A stretch of 64,000 nucleotides of DNA from Erythroxylum novogranatense. Taxonomy: Eukaryota > Streptophyta > Magnoliopsida > Malpighiales > Erythroxylaceae. Shown piece by piece: positions 10,529 through 22,203 of this stretch (the first letter of the stretch is position 1; each line of letters begins with the position of its first letter). The stretch is from the NCBI GenBank assembly GCA_029891385.1, contig CM057225.1, forward strand, positions 11,507,060 to 11,571,059, written 5' to 3'. The position numbers and the translations under genes are program-made. The notes below the pieces were generated by a model. That model did no database searches. It was not told the DNA's origin and saw only the letters and a program-made list of their open reading frames with translations.

Positions 10529-13500
10529 TCCTTGGCGACTTGAGCCGACGATTGCATCAACTCTGGTAGAGAAAAACAATCAAAAGTTGCGAGAATGTGT
10601 GATTTAAGAATTTGATACTTAGAATTTTATTAAGAGATTTTAATTAATAATTAAACTTAAGTAATTAATATTATAAATTAATTACCATAATTGTAAAACA
10701 TAAATAATTTTAATTTTAATTTTTTAAATTATGTTGGTATGATCACAAATTTATTAATTAATTGAAACTTTGATGTGATATTTAATATATAATGTCACAA
10801 AAAAGTGATAAAAAATTTAATTTTATTTATTGAAATTTTATTTTATTTTTTGAAAATATTAACATTAAAATTAATACTCAGAAATGTTAAAATTTAAATT
10901 GTATTATGTTTAATGTATATATTAAATGTCACATCAAATATGATGGAAGTTTAATTCTATTAAAACTTTTATTTATTGAACTTTTGTGTTGAACGTATTA
11001 AAATATTGGCATCAAAATTTATCGATATGAAATGTTAAAGTTAAAATTTAAGTTATATTCTTATAAAACATTTTTTTGTCGATGTTAGTAAGGAGGAAAA
11101 CATTCTCAAATCTGAGGCTCGGTAATACTGTTTACCTTCTTAGATTTTATCGTAAAATATGCCGCATACTCTATACATAGGATTCCACTAGTAAAATATG
11201 CCGCATACTCTATACATAGGATTTGTTTGTAAAACCCACACATCATATTGGATCAAGCAGAAAATAACTTTAAAACATCTAAAACCCAGGAATCCATACT
11301 GGATTCTTATTGGTGTTTCAAGCCTCAAATGTACTAGCCCAGCTGACAAACCTTTTAAGGTAACGTCATTTTTTCAATAATTAAACTTTAGTGAATTGGT
11401 GTCATGTTTTTAATAACTTTATTTAAAAGTCTGAATTATTTGAAGGCCACGAGTTTGAATAACAGAAATATTCTTTTATAAAATGCAAAAAAAAAAAAAA
11501 AACAGTCACATATAATTGATAACCTTCACTCAATTCTTGTATTTCTTAATAATTTTTTATAAAATTCAAAACTCAATGCCAAGCTACGCTTAAAAAGTAA
11601 TAAATATCAGATGCAATGATTTCCTGGATGCTAATTATTCAAACCTTAGACCATTGCATTTACGTCTGGTGGTTATAAAGAAAAGTCGAAACAGTTATGT
11701 TTCATGTCTAACAATCAAAAATCAAAACTGGTCACTCTCCAAGATTCTGGTTTTATCTCTTATTGGTCAACTTGTTCAATAATTGCCAACGTCTGACCCC
11801 AATCGACGTAGGAAGCAAATGGGCTTCAAGATGAGGAGTACCTGGATCACTGCCTCATTGTCGTGACCCAAGTAGAGATTACTTTTCTGGTACCCATTCA
11901 TTTACATTCTAGAAGAAATTTTAGTTGCTGAATTGAATATTTGTGATGGTGACGTCCCATTAACTTTAGTTCGTTTAAGCAAAATCAAGCACTTAATAAA
12001 CCTATTTGGCTAGACATGTAGAAAATTTTACAATGAACGCGTTGTTAGTTGTAATCCACTTGGTGATTCATATAAAAAAAAAAACCCTACTCAGATAAAT
12101 TAAGATGTTTATTTCAAAGAAGAGACAACATCATAATCATAAAGAAAATCTTAAGTGGAGACAAATGATACATTACATCAACAAGTTGGATGAAGACGTA
12201 CTCGAACAAGTGGCTCCATCAGCCGATTCTTCTTCTCCTGCCCTACATGCAGCTCGCATTATTCTGACCTTATTTTGAGCAACCAATTTTTATATGAACA
12301 CTTCTTAATCATTCATATTCTCAACTTGGACTATAAGAAATAAAATTTAAAAATTGAAACATGAGAATCGCGGTTTGTCAAACCTTGTTTTTTGGTCTTC
12401 GCCACCCTTTTTTCCTCTTAGTTTTTCTGTTCTTATAATTGCATAATTTGGTAATTGCAATGAGACTTAATCTTATCACCAAACTAACAAATATTAAATT
12501 TTGCAATTTGAAGAAGGCTAGACAGGGAGAGCTCTCTCGTGCTTCATTGCACCAGAGGTCATGAATTTCAGTAAAGAGATGTATTGCGTTGAGAACTTTT
12601 TATTTAGTACATAAAAGCTTGATTGATTTGATACCATAACACCTAAATGATAGGTCAGCTATAAAGGGGCGGGGAACCATTTCTTCGGTACTAAACGGCA
12701 AAGGTCGTTCAAAATTTATTGTTCTGTTGAGGAGTTGAAACTTTGACCACCATTATTGCATGAAAATATCTAATCTGTACAGACTGTATTGGTTGGTGGT
12801 AGGCGGTTGGGCTAGTGGTCTGTGATGGTCCGTGACAACACTAACTTCACCAATCCCTCTTCACAAAAGTCAAAGTTAAATACGTAAACGGGGGCTGTCT
12901 ATGACAGCGAAGTTGTTTCATTTGACGTCGATTAGGTTCTTAACCAATCCAACTATAATAAAGGGGAAAAAGAAAAACGAATACCTCACTATTCTTGTTA
13001 TTTGTTCCTATCAAGGACCATCCCAAGCAGCTAAGCAATACACGCGTTGCAACTAACAACAAAATCATTACGCAACATTCTGAGATATTAAGGCATTGGC
13101 AGCTCTATAGATTGGGTGCTGTACTCTTTATTCTGTACTTACTCAATACCCCCTTTAATCTCAACCATCCAATGCAGTACAGAAGATCTATCGGTTGCGG
13201 ACTTCTTCTTTTATCAGCAATCCGACAAAACAATTCCGGGTTTAGGTCGGTTCGAAAAATCAAAGGCCCCCCAGTAGAATGAATTCTTTATAACTAACGA
13301 TGTCTTACGTTGACCAAGACGCAAAAGCCTAATAATTGCTTGGCAAGGACGTTCTAAAAATCCGAACACCCTGCTGTACAGAAGTAGCATTTGAAAACCT
13401 ACAGCAGGGTAATGTAACAACGCAAAAGCCCAAAAACCAAATAATTGAAACAGGAAGTCAGAAATGACAGCAAGTAAAATCAGGGGTTAAACACACAAAA

Positions 13501-15028
13501 AGAAGTTAAGAGACCGTACGATGATGATGGCACTGGACTGGCATACGCACACGCTTCTCCTTACCTTGCTATTGCTACTCCTGCCGGGATCAGGAAAATG
13601 AAAAATCCAGTCTACGATCTACTCTACTAGTCTAAACACAGATGATAATGCTTGGATGTTGCATGCAGAGAAAAATCATGGAGGTGGGTCCTACGAGCCT
13701 CTCCATTTCCGAATCCCAATGGTTTGATTCTCTTCGGAACTCGCGGCGGTGTTTTCATCTCGAGTGCCTTCTAGCTGTCATTGCTATTGCCGTCGTAACA
13801 GATTTTAAAAAATGCTGCGGTTAGGTCCGTTGAAGAGGCACTTTGGTCCCCCCCCTACCCCCCTTTCAATACATTTCAATGCCAATTGCCACGTCACTCG
13901 CATAACGACAAATGTTTTCATACGTGGCTTCTCTGGGTGCATGATTAAGCTCTAAACTGTCGGACGTTTGGTCGTCATTTGTTTTTGCTGGGAAGTACCA
14001 CGCACACGTAACTTACAACCGCCCAGATGAGGTAATTTAGCCATTTAGGACTACTCTGGGTTTGGTAACTGGCTTACTTATCTTTCCAGTTTACTGTTTA
14101 GGAAGTTAAACAATAGCTGTCTTTTTTTGTGTAATACCACGAAAAGAAGACATTGTATAACTGGAGTTCTGCAGTCCATTTCGCATTAAAATCTATAATA
14201 TAGAATCTACACAATATCGTGGTTGATAATCTTTGGTTATCCTTCTTCCACATGCATGCAATCTTTTACAACCGTCTTTTGTTATTTTATGTCTTATGGT
14301 TGCTAAATATGAATTTCTTAGTATCCATTTGGATCCACGCTTTTATGGGAAGTATATAGAAAGATTAAACACTCTTTATTCAAATAGAACTACCTTTGCC
14401 TTACAAAAGTACTGATGAGCTTCAATGGGAGGGGGAGTGAGGAAACATCCTCCCTCTTTCCAAACCATGTGCAGCAATCAACTGCCTGCATCGACTAAAT
14501 CATTCTTTAATTACATATTTGTGCCGTATTACGGTGTACTCAAAAGGTAGCCAAGGAGCACTGGCAAAAGGGAATACTGACGAAGTGACGCTACCATTCA
14601 GAGTGTTTCATTAGAAAAACCCACTTGGACAGTGCATTATTGCGAGGATCCAAGGCATTCAAGCTGTTGCTAAAAGGCAAGCCACGAGCGTGCCCACTGC
14701 CCACCCTACCGGGACCATTCTTCCAGGTTAAATTAAGTATGCACCACCAAGGTCAGTATTCTACTATTTCTGCTATAGAACGGGTTCTGTTGGTTTCTGA
14801 AAATCTTCAAATTGACATTTTTAATCCGACGTCTTTTATTCCGCACTTTCAATTTTAACATTTTACTTGAATCACACTAAGATCTTAACTCACTAGTACA
14901 TACGTCATAAACAGTTAAAAGACCAAACCAAATTGAAATGAGTCTTTGATTATAATTAATTGTCGAAAGGAAAAGTTAAGTGGGGTTAAAAAGGGTGATA
15001 AACATGGGAGCTAACCGTAGATCAGTCT
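10529..15028. other. Intergenic, no supported gene
   Basis: 10600-11100 is very AT-rich and non-coding. From about 11800 onward the base composition is more balanced and looks like low-copy DNA, but every ORF is short, without a domain, and without consistent splice context. A 33-base duplicate sits at 11152-11223. One weak minus-strand C-terminal-like peptide at 12173-12290 is discussed in the findings. Confidence 0.45.
11152..11223. repeat. Two near-identical 33-bp direct repeats, period 39
   Basis: GTAAAATATGCCGCATACTC and its continuation through TACATAGGATT occur at 11152 and again at 11191 with a six-base spacer (CCACTA). The lack of mismatches suggests a recent local duplication. Confidence 0.9.
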
Positions 15029-15119
15029 CACGTGAGGTGAACTCGTGCGGAGAAGTAAGTCACGTGAAAGTACGGCAAAAGGACAGGGTTAGGTGAGAGG
15101 TTGTTGAGGTTGGCACGTG
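15029..15119. promoter_or_regulatory. Cluster of three CACGTG boxes upstream of the MYB gene
   Basis: Palindromic CACGTG (G-box, core of ABA-response elements) occurs at 15029-15034, 15061-15066 and 15114-15119, three copies in 91 bases. A fourth lies at 15918-15923 (GGCACGTGGC). They are 1.1-2.0 kb upstream of the MYB start codon. Arabidopsis genes of this MYB subgroup respond to abscisic acid and stress, which would fit, but assigning the boxes to this gene is inference. Confidence 0.5.
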
Positions 15120-16815
15120 AGAATGGTTTAGGGAATGGGAGATTTTATACAGCTGTATCTTCCACGTAACGACTGCATGCTGATTGCTGAAGATAGCGAC
15201 TCTCTCTTTCTTGTTTTGCTTGCTTCAGTTAACTTCCTTTCTTCTTTCTCTTTTCCTTTTCTTCTCTCTTCCCAAACGCAATTCTATGACTCGGCCTAAT
15301 TGTAGTATGGTTGTGGTTAGTGGTGCATATATATAAAAAATGTAAATATATTGTTTTAAAAATTTTGCTATGAGTTGGAAGATAAACTATCTAATTCGAA
15401 AATACCAAGTTGGAGTGGCAGAAATACCCTTTTATGCTATTAATACCGAGGTTAATTTAATTTACCTACACGAGCTATATGGGTTTCATTAACTAAAACA
15501 TGCGCTTATTTGACAGTTTGTGCCAGAAAATTAATTTGAAGTTAAAATGAACACGTAACGAAAATGAGATTAATTCCCACTTCACCTCAAGAACTAAAAA
15601 AAAAATAGATACCATCTGGTCGAGTCCCACCTAAGAGAATTCTAATAGCATTGCCAGTTGGAATACTTAATGATTTCATATAGTGATTTTGTTTTTGCAG
15701 CTCTCAACTCCCACTCGTAGGACCAATTGCTTCTCTATTTATTGTTAGTTCTCAATCAAACATCGTATAATAAATAATATTATACGAGACGGACGAAGCA
15801 ACTATGAAAGCCTCAGCTTTACAAAGTTGTTAAAAAGAGTGTAAGACCTACTTTCCGATGAAACGAAATTGGGAAAAAAAGACATTAAAGTGAGACGGTG
15901 GAGTGGAGCGTGACTGGCACGTGGCGGTGGTGATGGGAGAGAGAGTAGGCCGTTGGATAAGTGAGAGTGGGCCTTAATCTGACAGCCTGGACTGACAGGA
16001 TTATAGTAATCTTTCCCTACTTTTGTCGTTTTCCATGCCAGCTCACCACACCGCTTCCGCCCCTTTTAAGATTAAAAATAATAATGCAAATCCCATCACC
16101 TTATAATCTTATATGCTGTCCAGCCTGGCTGGCCGGGTCAAAGTCATCCCGCTCCTCTATTTACCCTCCTCCTCCTGCTTTTTTCTTTAAAAAAAAAAAC
16201 AATAATCATTTTCCTCTCCTGATCAGATAGATAAGAATCTGTCTCTCTTTATCTCTCCAAGTCTCTTCCTTAATCTCCACGTTTCGTTTTGAAAAAATTT
16301 TAACCCCCTTTCGTAACTTCCAAAACGGTCGTTTAACTTTTATAAACCAACGGATATTTTGGAGATGAGGTGGATTTACCTGATTTTAGTTTACCTTACT
16401 ATTCGTTTGTTTTTAACCGGGCACAGTTACAATAATAACTTCAATTTTCGAATTGTAACAATATTTGTAGTTACTATAAAGAAGGAAATAAATCACGTAC
16501 AAACAAACTTTGGATTAACGAGAATAAATAAATATATGACCCCCGCATCACATGAGAATCGTGGGTTTAGTGAGAGGAAATAAGGGAGTGTGAACTCGGG
16601 AGAGAGCCGTAGGAGGATGAGTCTGTAGCCAAAACGATTGGGAAAAGGTTAGTGAGAGTGCGAACGAAAGATAGATTGATAAGTACGTGTAAGTTGGAGG
16701 GACGATGCTGCGACGCGTGTCAATTTGACAGCTGTTTTACTTGTAACTGCCTTGCCATCTCAACGGCTATGACCGGTCACTATACCGGCTTTAACCAGTC
16801 ATCCTTATCCCCTTC
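15120..16815. other. Upstream region of the MYB gene, no ORF supported
   Basis: No coding sequence is supported here. The stretch includes a fourth CACGTG box at 15918-15923, an A-run at 16189-16199 and pyrimidine-rich patches near 16140-16280. I treat it as distal promoter sequence of the MYB gene. Confidence 0.5.
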
Positions 16816-16827
16816 CATATATATACC
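16816..16827 (+). promoter_or_regulatory. TATA box of the MYB gene
   Basis: CATATATATACC sits about 190 bases upstream of the MYB ATG, followed by a C/T-rich stretch (16828-16858) typical of plant transcription starts. If transcription begins near 16850, the leader is about 160 bases. It may include a two-codon upstream ORF at 16860-16868 (ATG ACC TAA). A GTGAGG at 16869 and a TTTTTAG at 16969-16975 could mark a small 5'-UTR intron that would leave that ATG in the leader; this is unproven. Confidence 0.6.
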
Positions 16828-17013
16828 GCTCCCCTCCCCTTTCACTCTCGTTCTCCCCCATGACCTAAGGTGAGGCTTCGCCTCCCCCACCCCTCCACCA
16901 ACGACATCGATCAGCCTCCTCTCCTCAGCTCGTGAAATCAATTATTACTACTATTTTCTTAATTTTTAATTTTTAGTGGGTAAATTAGGGACTAGAGTTT
17001 TCTCATTCAATCC

Positions 17014-17955
17014 ATGGCTTCCACACCAACAACAACTAGGAAGGACGTCGATCGGATCAAGGGTCCGTGGAGCCCTGAAGAAGATGAGTTGCTGCAGAGA
17101 CTGGTACAAAACTATGGTCCTAGAAACTGGTCTCTTATTAGCAAATCCATACCGGGTAGATCCGGTAAGTCGTGTCGGTTGCGATGGTGCAACCAGCTCT
17201 CACCCGACGTTGAACACAGGCCATTCACTTCTGAAGAGGACGACACCATTATTAAAGCCCACGCTCGCTTCGGCAACAAGTGGGCCACAATCGCTCGCCT
17301 GCTAAATGGCCGAACTGACAACGCCATCAAAAACCACTGGAACTCTACTCTGAAGAGGAAATGCTCCTCCATGACGGATGACATGAACGACGACTTCCCG
17401 GTCCAACAGCCTCTCAAAAGATCCAACAGTGTCGGTGCGGGTACTACTGTTTCGGGTCTTCTGCTCAACCCGAGCAGCCCATCCGGATCGGAACTCAGCG
17501 ATTCCAGCTTGCCTGGTGTGGCTTCGTCACCTGGTTTCAGGCCTCTGGCAACAACCTCTTCACTTGTTCCGCCAAGCTTGTCAATTGATGCCTCCTCGTC
17601 ATCTGCCGATCCGCCTACCTTGCTCAGCCTTTGTCTACCCGGATCCGACTCCTGTGAGGTCTCGCTCCCAACACCCGGTTCACGACCGCTTTCAATTGGG
17701 TCCGGTTCAAATCATCCGGCAAACCCGAACTCGACATGTATCGCACCGATATCAGCGACATCTGCGACTACGCCGGTTCAGCAAGCATCAGGGACGCAGT
17801 TTTTCAGTCCAGAGTTCTTGTCAGTGATGCAGGAGATGATACGAAAGGAGGTGAGGAATTACATGTCAGGGATTGAGCAAAACGGGCTGTGTTTCCAAAC
17901 AGAAGCTGTTAGGAACGCTGTTGTGAAGCGAATTGGGATTAGCAGGATCGAGTAG
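17014..17955 (+). CDS. R2R3-MYB transcription factor, subgroup 22 (MYB44/MYB73-like)
   Basis: Intact single-exon 313-residue protein. R2 occupies about residues 15-65 with W19, W39 and W58; R3 about 66-116 with F71, W90 and W109, ending in [12 protein letters not shown]. This is a nuclear DNA-binding factor recognising MYB-type sites. Subgroup 22 hallmarks follow: a serine-rich motif at 147-165 ([19 protein letters not shown]), an EAR-like LxLxL at 204-208 (LSLCL followed by PG), and a conserved C-terminal block at 263-284 ([22 protein letters not shown]). Members of this group (Arabidopsis MYB44, 70, 73, 77) regulate abscisic acid, auxin and stress responses, often as repressors; that role here is by homology. 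The first ATG is used because it precedes R2 by the usual short tail. The absence of introns fits the subgroup. Codons are much richer in G+C than the surrounding DNA. Confidence 0.97.
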   Translation: MASTPTTTRKDVDRIKGPWSPEEDELLQRLVQNYGPRNWSLISKSIPGRSGKSCRLRWCNQLSPDVEHRPFTSEEDDTIIKAHARFGNKWATIARLLNGRTDNAIKNHWNSTLKRKCSSMTDDMNDDFPVQQPLKRSNSVGAGTTVSGLLLNPSSPSGSELSDSSLPGVASSPGFRPLATTSSLVPPSLSIDASSSSADPPTLLSLCLPGSDSCEVSLPTPGSRPLSIGSGSNHPANPNSTCIAPISATSATTPVQQASGTQFFSPEFLSVMQEMIRKEVRNYMSGIEQNGLCFQTEAVRNAVVKRIGISRIE

Positions 17956-18153
17956 CCAAGCAGAAGTGAGTTAGTTAGCGAGACTTTGATGTTGTTGATG
18001 CAGCTGAGTGGACTCGGCGAAGAGGCGGAGAGAAATGAGAGAAGGGAATATAAGAGGGGGAAAAGGAATGAAGTATCAAATTGTTTCAGTAGATGGTCTA
18101 GAGAGAGGCAATAATTTTGGTGGTAGTGTACAGTCGAAGAAAAATGGCACTTT

Positions 18154-18333
18154 TAGCGGGTTTTGATGTGAGTCTGAGTTAATTGAAAAAAGGAAGACAA
18201 ATTCGAATATAATAAATTATAAAAAATCATAAAACTGAAAACATAGCGGGTTTTGATGTGAGTCTGAGTTAATTGAAAAAAGGAAGACAAATTCGAATAT
18301 AATAAATTATAGAAAATCATAAAACTGAAAACA
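18154..18333. repeat. 90-bp tandem duplication downstream of the MYB gene
   Basis: Two head-to-tail 90-base units (18154-18243 and 18244-18333), each starting TAGCGGGTTTTGATG, differ at what appears to be one position (AAAAAA versus AGAAAA). They begin 199 bases after the MYB stop codon and so may lie in the 3' UTR or just past it. Confidence 0.95.
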
Positions 18334-18698
18334 GTTTGATCTGTTTCAACTTAATTGGATCGAATGCAAAGGCAAAGTCGAAAGGACACAACTGTTTTTG
18401 TTTGCCTTTGGGAAAAATAAATCTGATGTCAGATCAGTTTGGCCTGGGGAGCAAGAAACCGAAATCAATCAAGTATTTTGTTTGGTTTTATAGTGAAATA
18501 TTCGCCAAAAGAATAATTCAGGCATGTGTTGGAATTGCAATGGTCGTTTTTCTTTGGTTATAAATTGCCGTTAGAACTTAATTATTACATCAATGAAATC
18601 GTTTCGTATCAATCCGAATTTTTCTGATTTTTATACGGCATGCCTCTTGTACTATTCTTCTGACCTTTGACGAATGACATAAGCCTACCCGCTGCTCA
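18334..18698. other. Short intergenic stretch, nothing recognised
   Basis: It separates the MYB 3' flank from the truncated first LTR of the Sirevirus-derived array. A 75-codon ORF here has no recognisable feature. Confidence 0.5.
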
Positions 18699-19545
18699 TA
18701 ACTTTTATTTAATTTTAACATTTTATTTATTAATTAGATATATAAGATATTAATTATAGTGAGATTTAAAAAGAGGTAGCTGTTACACTTGTTGTAAAAG
18801 AATCCTACACTATATTGAAGTTTATTATAATATTGATAATTGAATTATTTACGGTTGGACGTGTTAGTAATTGAATAGTTTTGCTGCTGGAATTTGTGAA
18901 TTTTATATGAAAATAAAAGGAAGTGGTTGTTGCGTGTTGGTAAAAAAAAAATTTCTGATTGTGAGAATCGTGCACGTCTTCATCAAGAGTATCCGTGGGT
19001 ATTGCATCAACCTAAGGTGTGGAGTTAATTGAATTGAGTAATAGATATATGTGGCGTCATGCAAGTGTTTTTTGGTGAGAAAAATCGTGTGTGAGCTTTA
19101 AGATTCTAAAAGTTGTTCTTATATGGTATGCGTCTTCTGGGTTGCGATACATCGTGGGTTAATTTCATTGTTATGTTCTTAGTTGATTAATTACTTGATT
19201 TATTTTTCTTAAAAGTTGTTTTAAAAAAATACTTTGTTGAACTTAACACGAGTCGATCGTGTTACTGACTGTAAAAATCTTTCACGAAAAGTGAGATTGA
19301 GAGATAGTGTCAAGGGTTGAGTAATATCAACTCAATAAAGCCTTGGAAAAATCTATTATACTTCGGTGAAAGTTATTAAGTTAGGTGAGGGCCTTGCAGA
19401 CATAGGCAAAGTATGTTGAACTGCATTATCAAATTTTTGGTGTTTTTATTATTTCATTTTTGATTGCTTTTGTTTTTGTTTGTGTTAGAGACGTCTATGA
19501 TAAAATTGGAAAGTTTATGAAATCACTGCACCCTTCAATTTTTCA
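18699..19545 (+). repeat. LTR 1 of the tandem array, truncated
   Basis: It aligns with the LTRs at 22204 and 25644 but lacks their first bases (TGTTAAGATATATAG...) and about 180 internal bases. The missing part is the one that in LTR 2 runs from about 22695 to 22880. It ends in TTTTCA at 19545, directly before the PBS. Confidence 0.8.
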
Positions 19546-19617
19546 ATTGGTATCAAAGTAAGGTTACCGATTCAGAACTTGGTACATCAAGTTGGTGAAG
19601 ATCTGGATTTCACAATT

Positions 19618-21240
19618 ATGCCATAAGAGAAGAAGCATCAATTATCAGGCCACCACTGTTGGACGGTTTCAATTATCCTACATGGAAATCACGAATAAGA
19701 GTCTTTATTAAGGAACATAAATTAAGATCATGGAACTCGGTATTACATGGTTGGACACATCCAATGATTAATGACTATAAGGGAGAGACAGTTTTAAAAG
19801 ATCCATTTGAATAGACAAAAGTCAAAAAAGAAAGAGCACTTGAAAACTCATAAGCATTGAATGCAATTTTCAGTGATGTTGATGAAGGACACTTTTCAAT
19901 GATATAAGCCCATGAATCGAATAAAAAAACGTGAGATACTTTGCAGACTATTCATGAAGAGTCCAAATCTGTGATGTCAAAACTACAAATGTTAGCTTTG
20001 AGGTTTGAAGAATTGAAGATTGATGAAAATGAGACTACTGGGTACTTTCATGAAAGATTACACGATATAGCGAATTAGGCACATCAACTCGGGAGGAAAT
20101 ATTTCAATTTAAAACTAATCAAGAAGACGTTAAGATCATTATATCCAAGATTTATTCCGAAAATTGCAACAATCGAGGAGGCTCATGACATCAGTGACTT
20201 GTAGTTGGAGAAGGTAATTGAAATTCTTACCAATTTTGAAATGAATTTGTTGAGGGGCAAACAAGAAAAGAGCAAAGGATTGGTACTACATGCTGAAACT
20301 GGAAATGGCATAAATGATGTAGAAGATGATTATGAAGAAAATGAGGATGTGAAATTATTGACAAAAATTTCAGTAAGTGGTTAAAGAAAGTGAAGAAGGA
20401 TAGATATGATTTTAGGAAAAATGGTGGAAGCTCGTCAAATAATAATTTCAAACAACAAGGGAAAACTAAAAAGGCTGAAAGAAATTTGAAGAAAATTCAA
20501 TGTCATGAGTGTCAAGGCTTTGGACATGTGCAAACGGAATGTGTTAAGACCTTAAAGAAGAGAAAAGAGAATTCCTATATAAGCACTTGGAGTGGGACTG
20601 AATCCGTAAGTGAATATGGTAGTGAAAAAGAAGGTATAAATAGTGTTGCGTTAGTTGTTTTATACAGCAAAAGTTTAGTTACTTGCTTTATAGCAACTAA
20701 GAAGGAAGTAACTGATGAAAAAAAGTGAGTAAATAAGAAAATTCTAAAAAAACGCAGGCGAATCAATTGAAAGCTCAATCTCATATTATAATAGTGATGA
20801 CAGTACTTCAGATAATAAAAAGGAAAGTAATTATGAAGCCTATGAGTTAATGTTTGCGAAATGGGTCCAAACATGTAAGAAAAATTAGAAGTTGAAGGAG
20901 GAAAACTCTAAGTTGTCATCTATAATAAATGAGCTTAATGAAACAAATTTGAAGATGGTGAGTATAGAAAAAGGAATAAGAATGTTAAATGGAGGTACCA
21001 AAAAACTAGAAAAGTTATTGAAAATTGGTAAGGCCAAAAGGAGATCTTCAAGGTATCGACTATAAAGGTGAATGTTCCAAGTCGAATGATGAGAAAATTG
21101 ATGCAACCAGATCTATCTAAAGATAGATCTCAAAGAAAAATCGGAGGTTCATACCTATATGTCACTTTTGTGAAGTAATTGGGCACATAAGACTGAAATG
21201 TTATAAGTTATTACAAATAATGTTTCAAAGGGGTCAAAAT
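19618..21240 (+). pseudogene. Sirevirus-like gag, copy 1, broken
   Basis: Degenerate capsid/nucleocapsid gene of the tandem element. The ATG at 19618 is followed by a frame error two codons later; the gag N-terminus continues in another frame as SIIRPPLLDGFNYP and ...WNSVLHGWTHPM. The UBN2-like gag core then runs through LQTIHEESKSVM and FHERLHDIAN. A first CCHC knuckle (CHECQGFGHVQTEC) is intact at about 20502-20543. A second, CHFCEVIGHIRLKC, is intact at 21160-21201. Several stops fall where Gln would be expected (E*TKV, AN*AHQ), consistent with CAG/CAA to TAG/TAA changes. Nothing downstream resembles protease or pol, so gag is the only gene of this unit. Confidence 0.75.
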
Positions 21241-22203
21241 TAAAAATCTAATTACTCTCCATTAAATTTCTAGCAGCAGCTTATAGTACCGAAGCACACT
21301 TAGATTATAAAGGGTATTATAAGCACAAAAATGTAGTGAAGAAAAAAAAAAGAAATTGTACAGATTCACAATTAGTTATTACTTTTAAAGAAACTGATCA
21401 GACAAAGGACAAGTCAATTACTTCAAAAAAAAAAAAATCAATGACAAAGATAATATGATGAGGAATAAGGCCAGGTTTGAATTTCTTCGAGAGGCGTAGA
21501 GGCTGCGTACTTTACATTTTTGACATATTTTTGTGTTGTTTTAAAAAATGAAACGTAAAAAAAGATTTGTTTTTTTTAGTTCTTTAGTTTTTATGTTGCC
21601 ATTGTCATAACATCTTTTTAGTAGTTTGTATTGTGACTTCTATTTGGCTCTACCAAAGACTCTTCAACTCTCTCATCAGGGTGGGTCACTCTCTCTCTCA
21701 CTATACTAGCAACACTCGTGTCTATTTGCTTGGGTTTATGAATTTGATCAGTCTTATGAAGATGGAATTCAAGTAAGTAATGATATGTTGGCATGCATAT
21801 TGAATGGTATTAAATTGTCATCTTGACGTGCTTATAATTCTTCCGCTAAACCTTCTACTGATTTTTACATTTCTTTATTTGCTGAGATTGATTGTGTTGA
21901 AGGCATTCCTAGTTTTAACAATGTTTTGTCCCAAGGGGGAGACATCAGATTGTTTATAGTGAATGTTCCATTCAGGGGGAGATTTCAAGGTATGTGTACA
22001 ACTATTCGTCGTGGTTTTTAGCATCTTTTGACCCAAGGGGGGAAATTTTGGATAATTGTGATGTTCTTTGGAACTTGATATTTGATTAAGGGGGAATTCT
22101 TTTTTCATCTAATGTAGATTGTGCATTTGATATTTATATGTCCAATTTTTTCCTTTAAAGGGAGTTTCAAATATGTGGCAAATAATGTCAAAAAGGGAGA
22201 GAT
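21241..22203 (+). other. 3' internal region of unit 1 with PPT
   Basis: Non-coding now. Several G-rich CAAGGGGGAG-like tracts (about 21930-22090) precede the proper PPT AAAAAGGGAGAGAT at 22190-22203, directly before LTR 2. It aligns with 24700-25643 of unit 2. Confidence 0.7.

Noticed and set aside
13000..15000. tRNA or small RNA genes in the more GC-balanced stretch
   Set aside because: No A-box/B-box pair or cloverleaf was found by eye.
17112..17827. ORFs in other frames across the MYB gene
   Set aside because: Shadows of the MYB coding frame caused by its G+C-rich codons.
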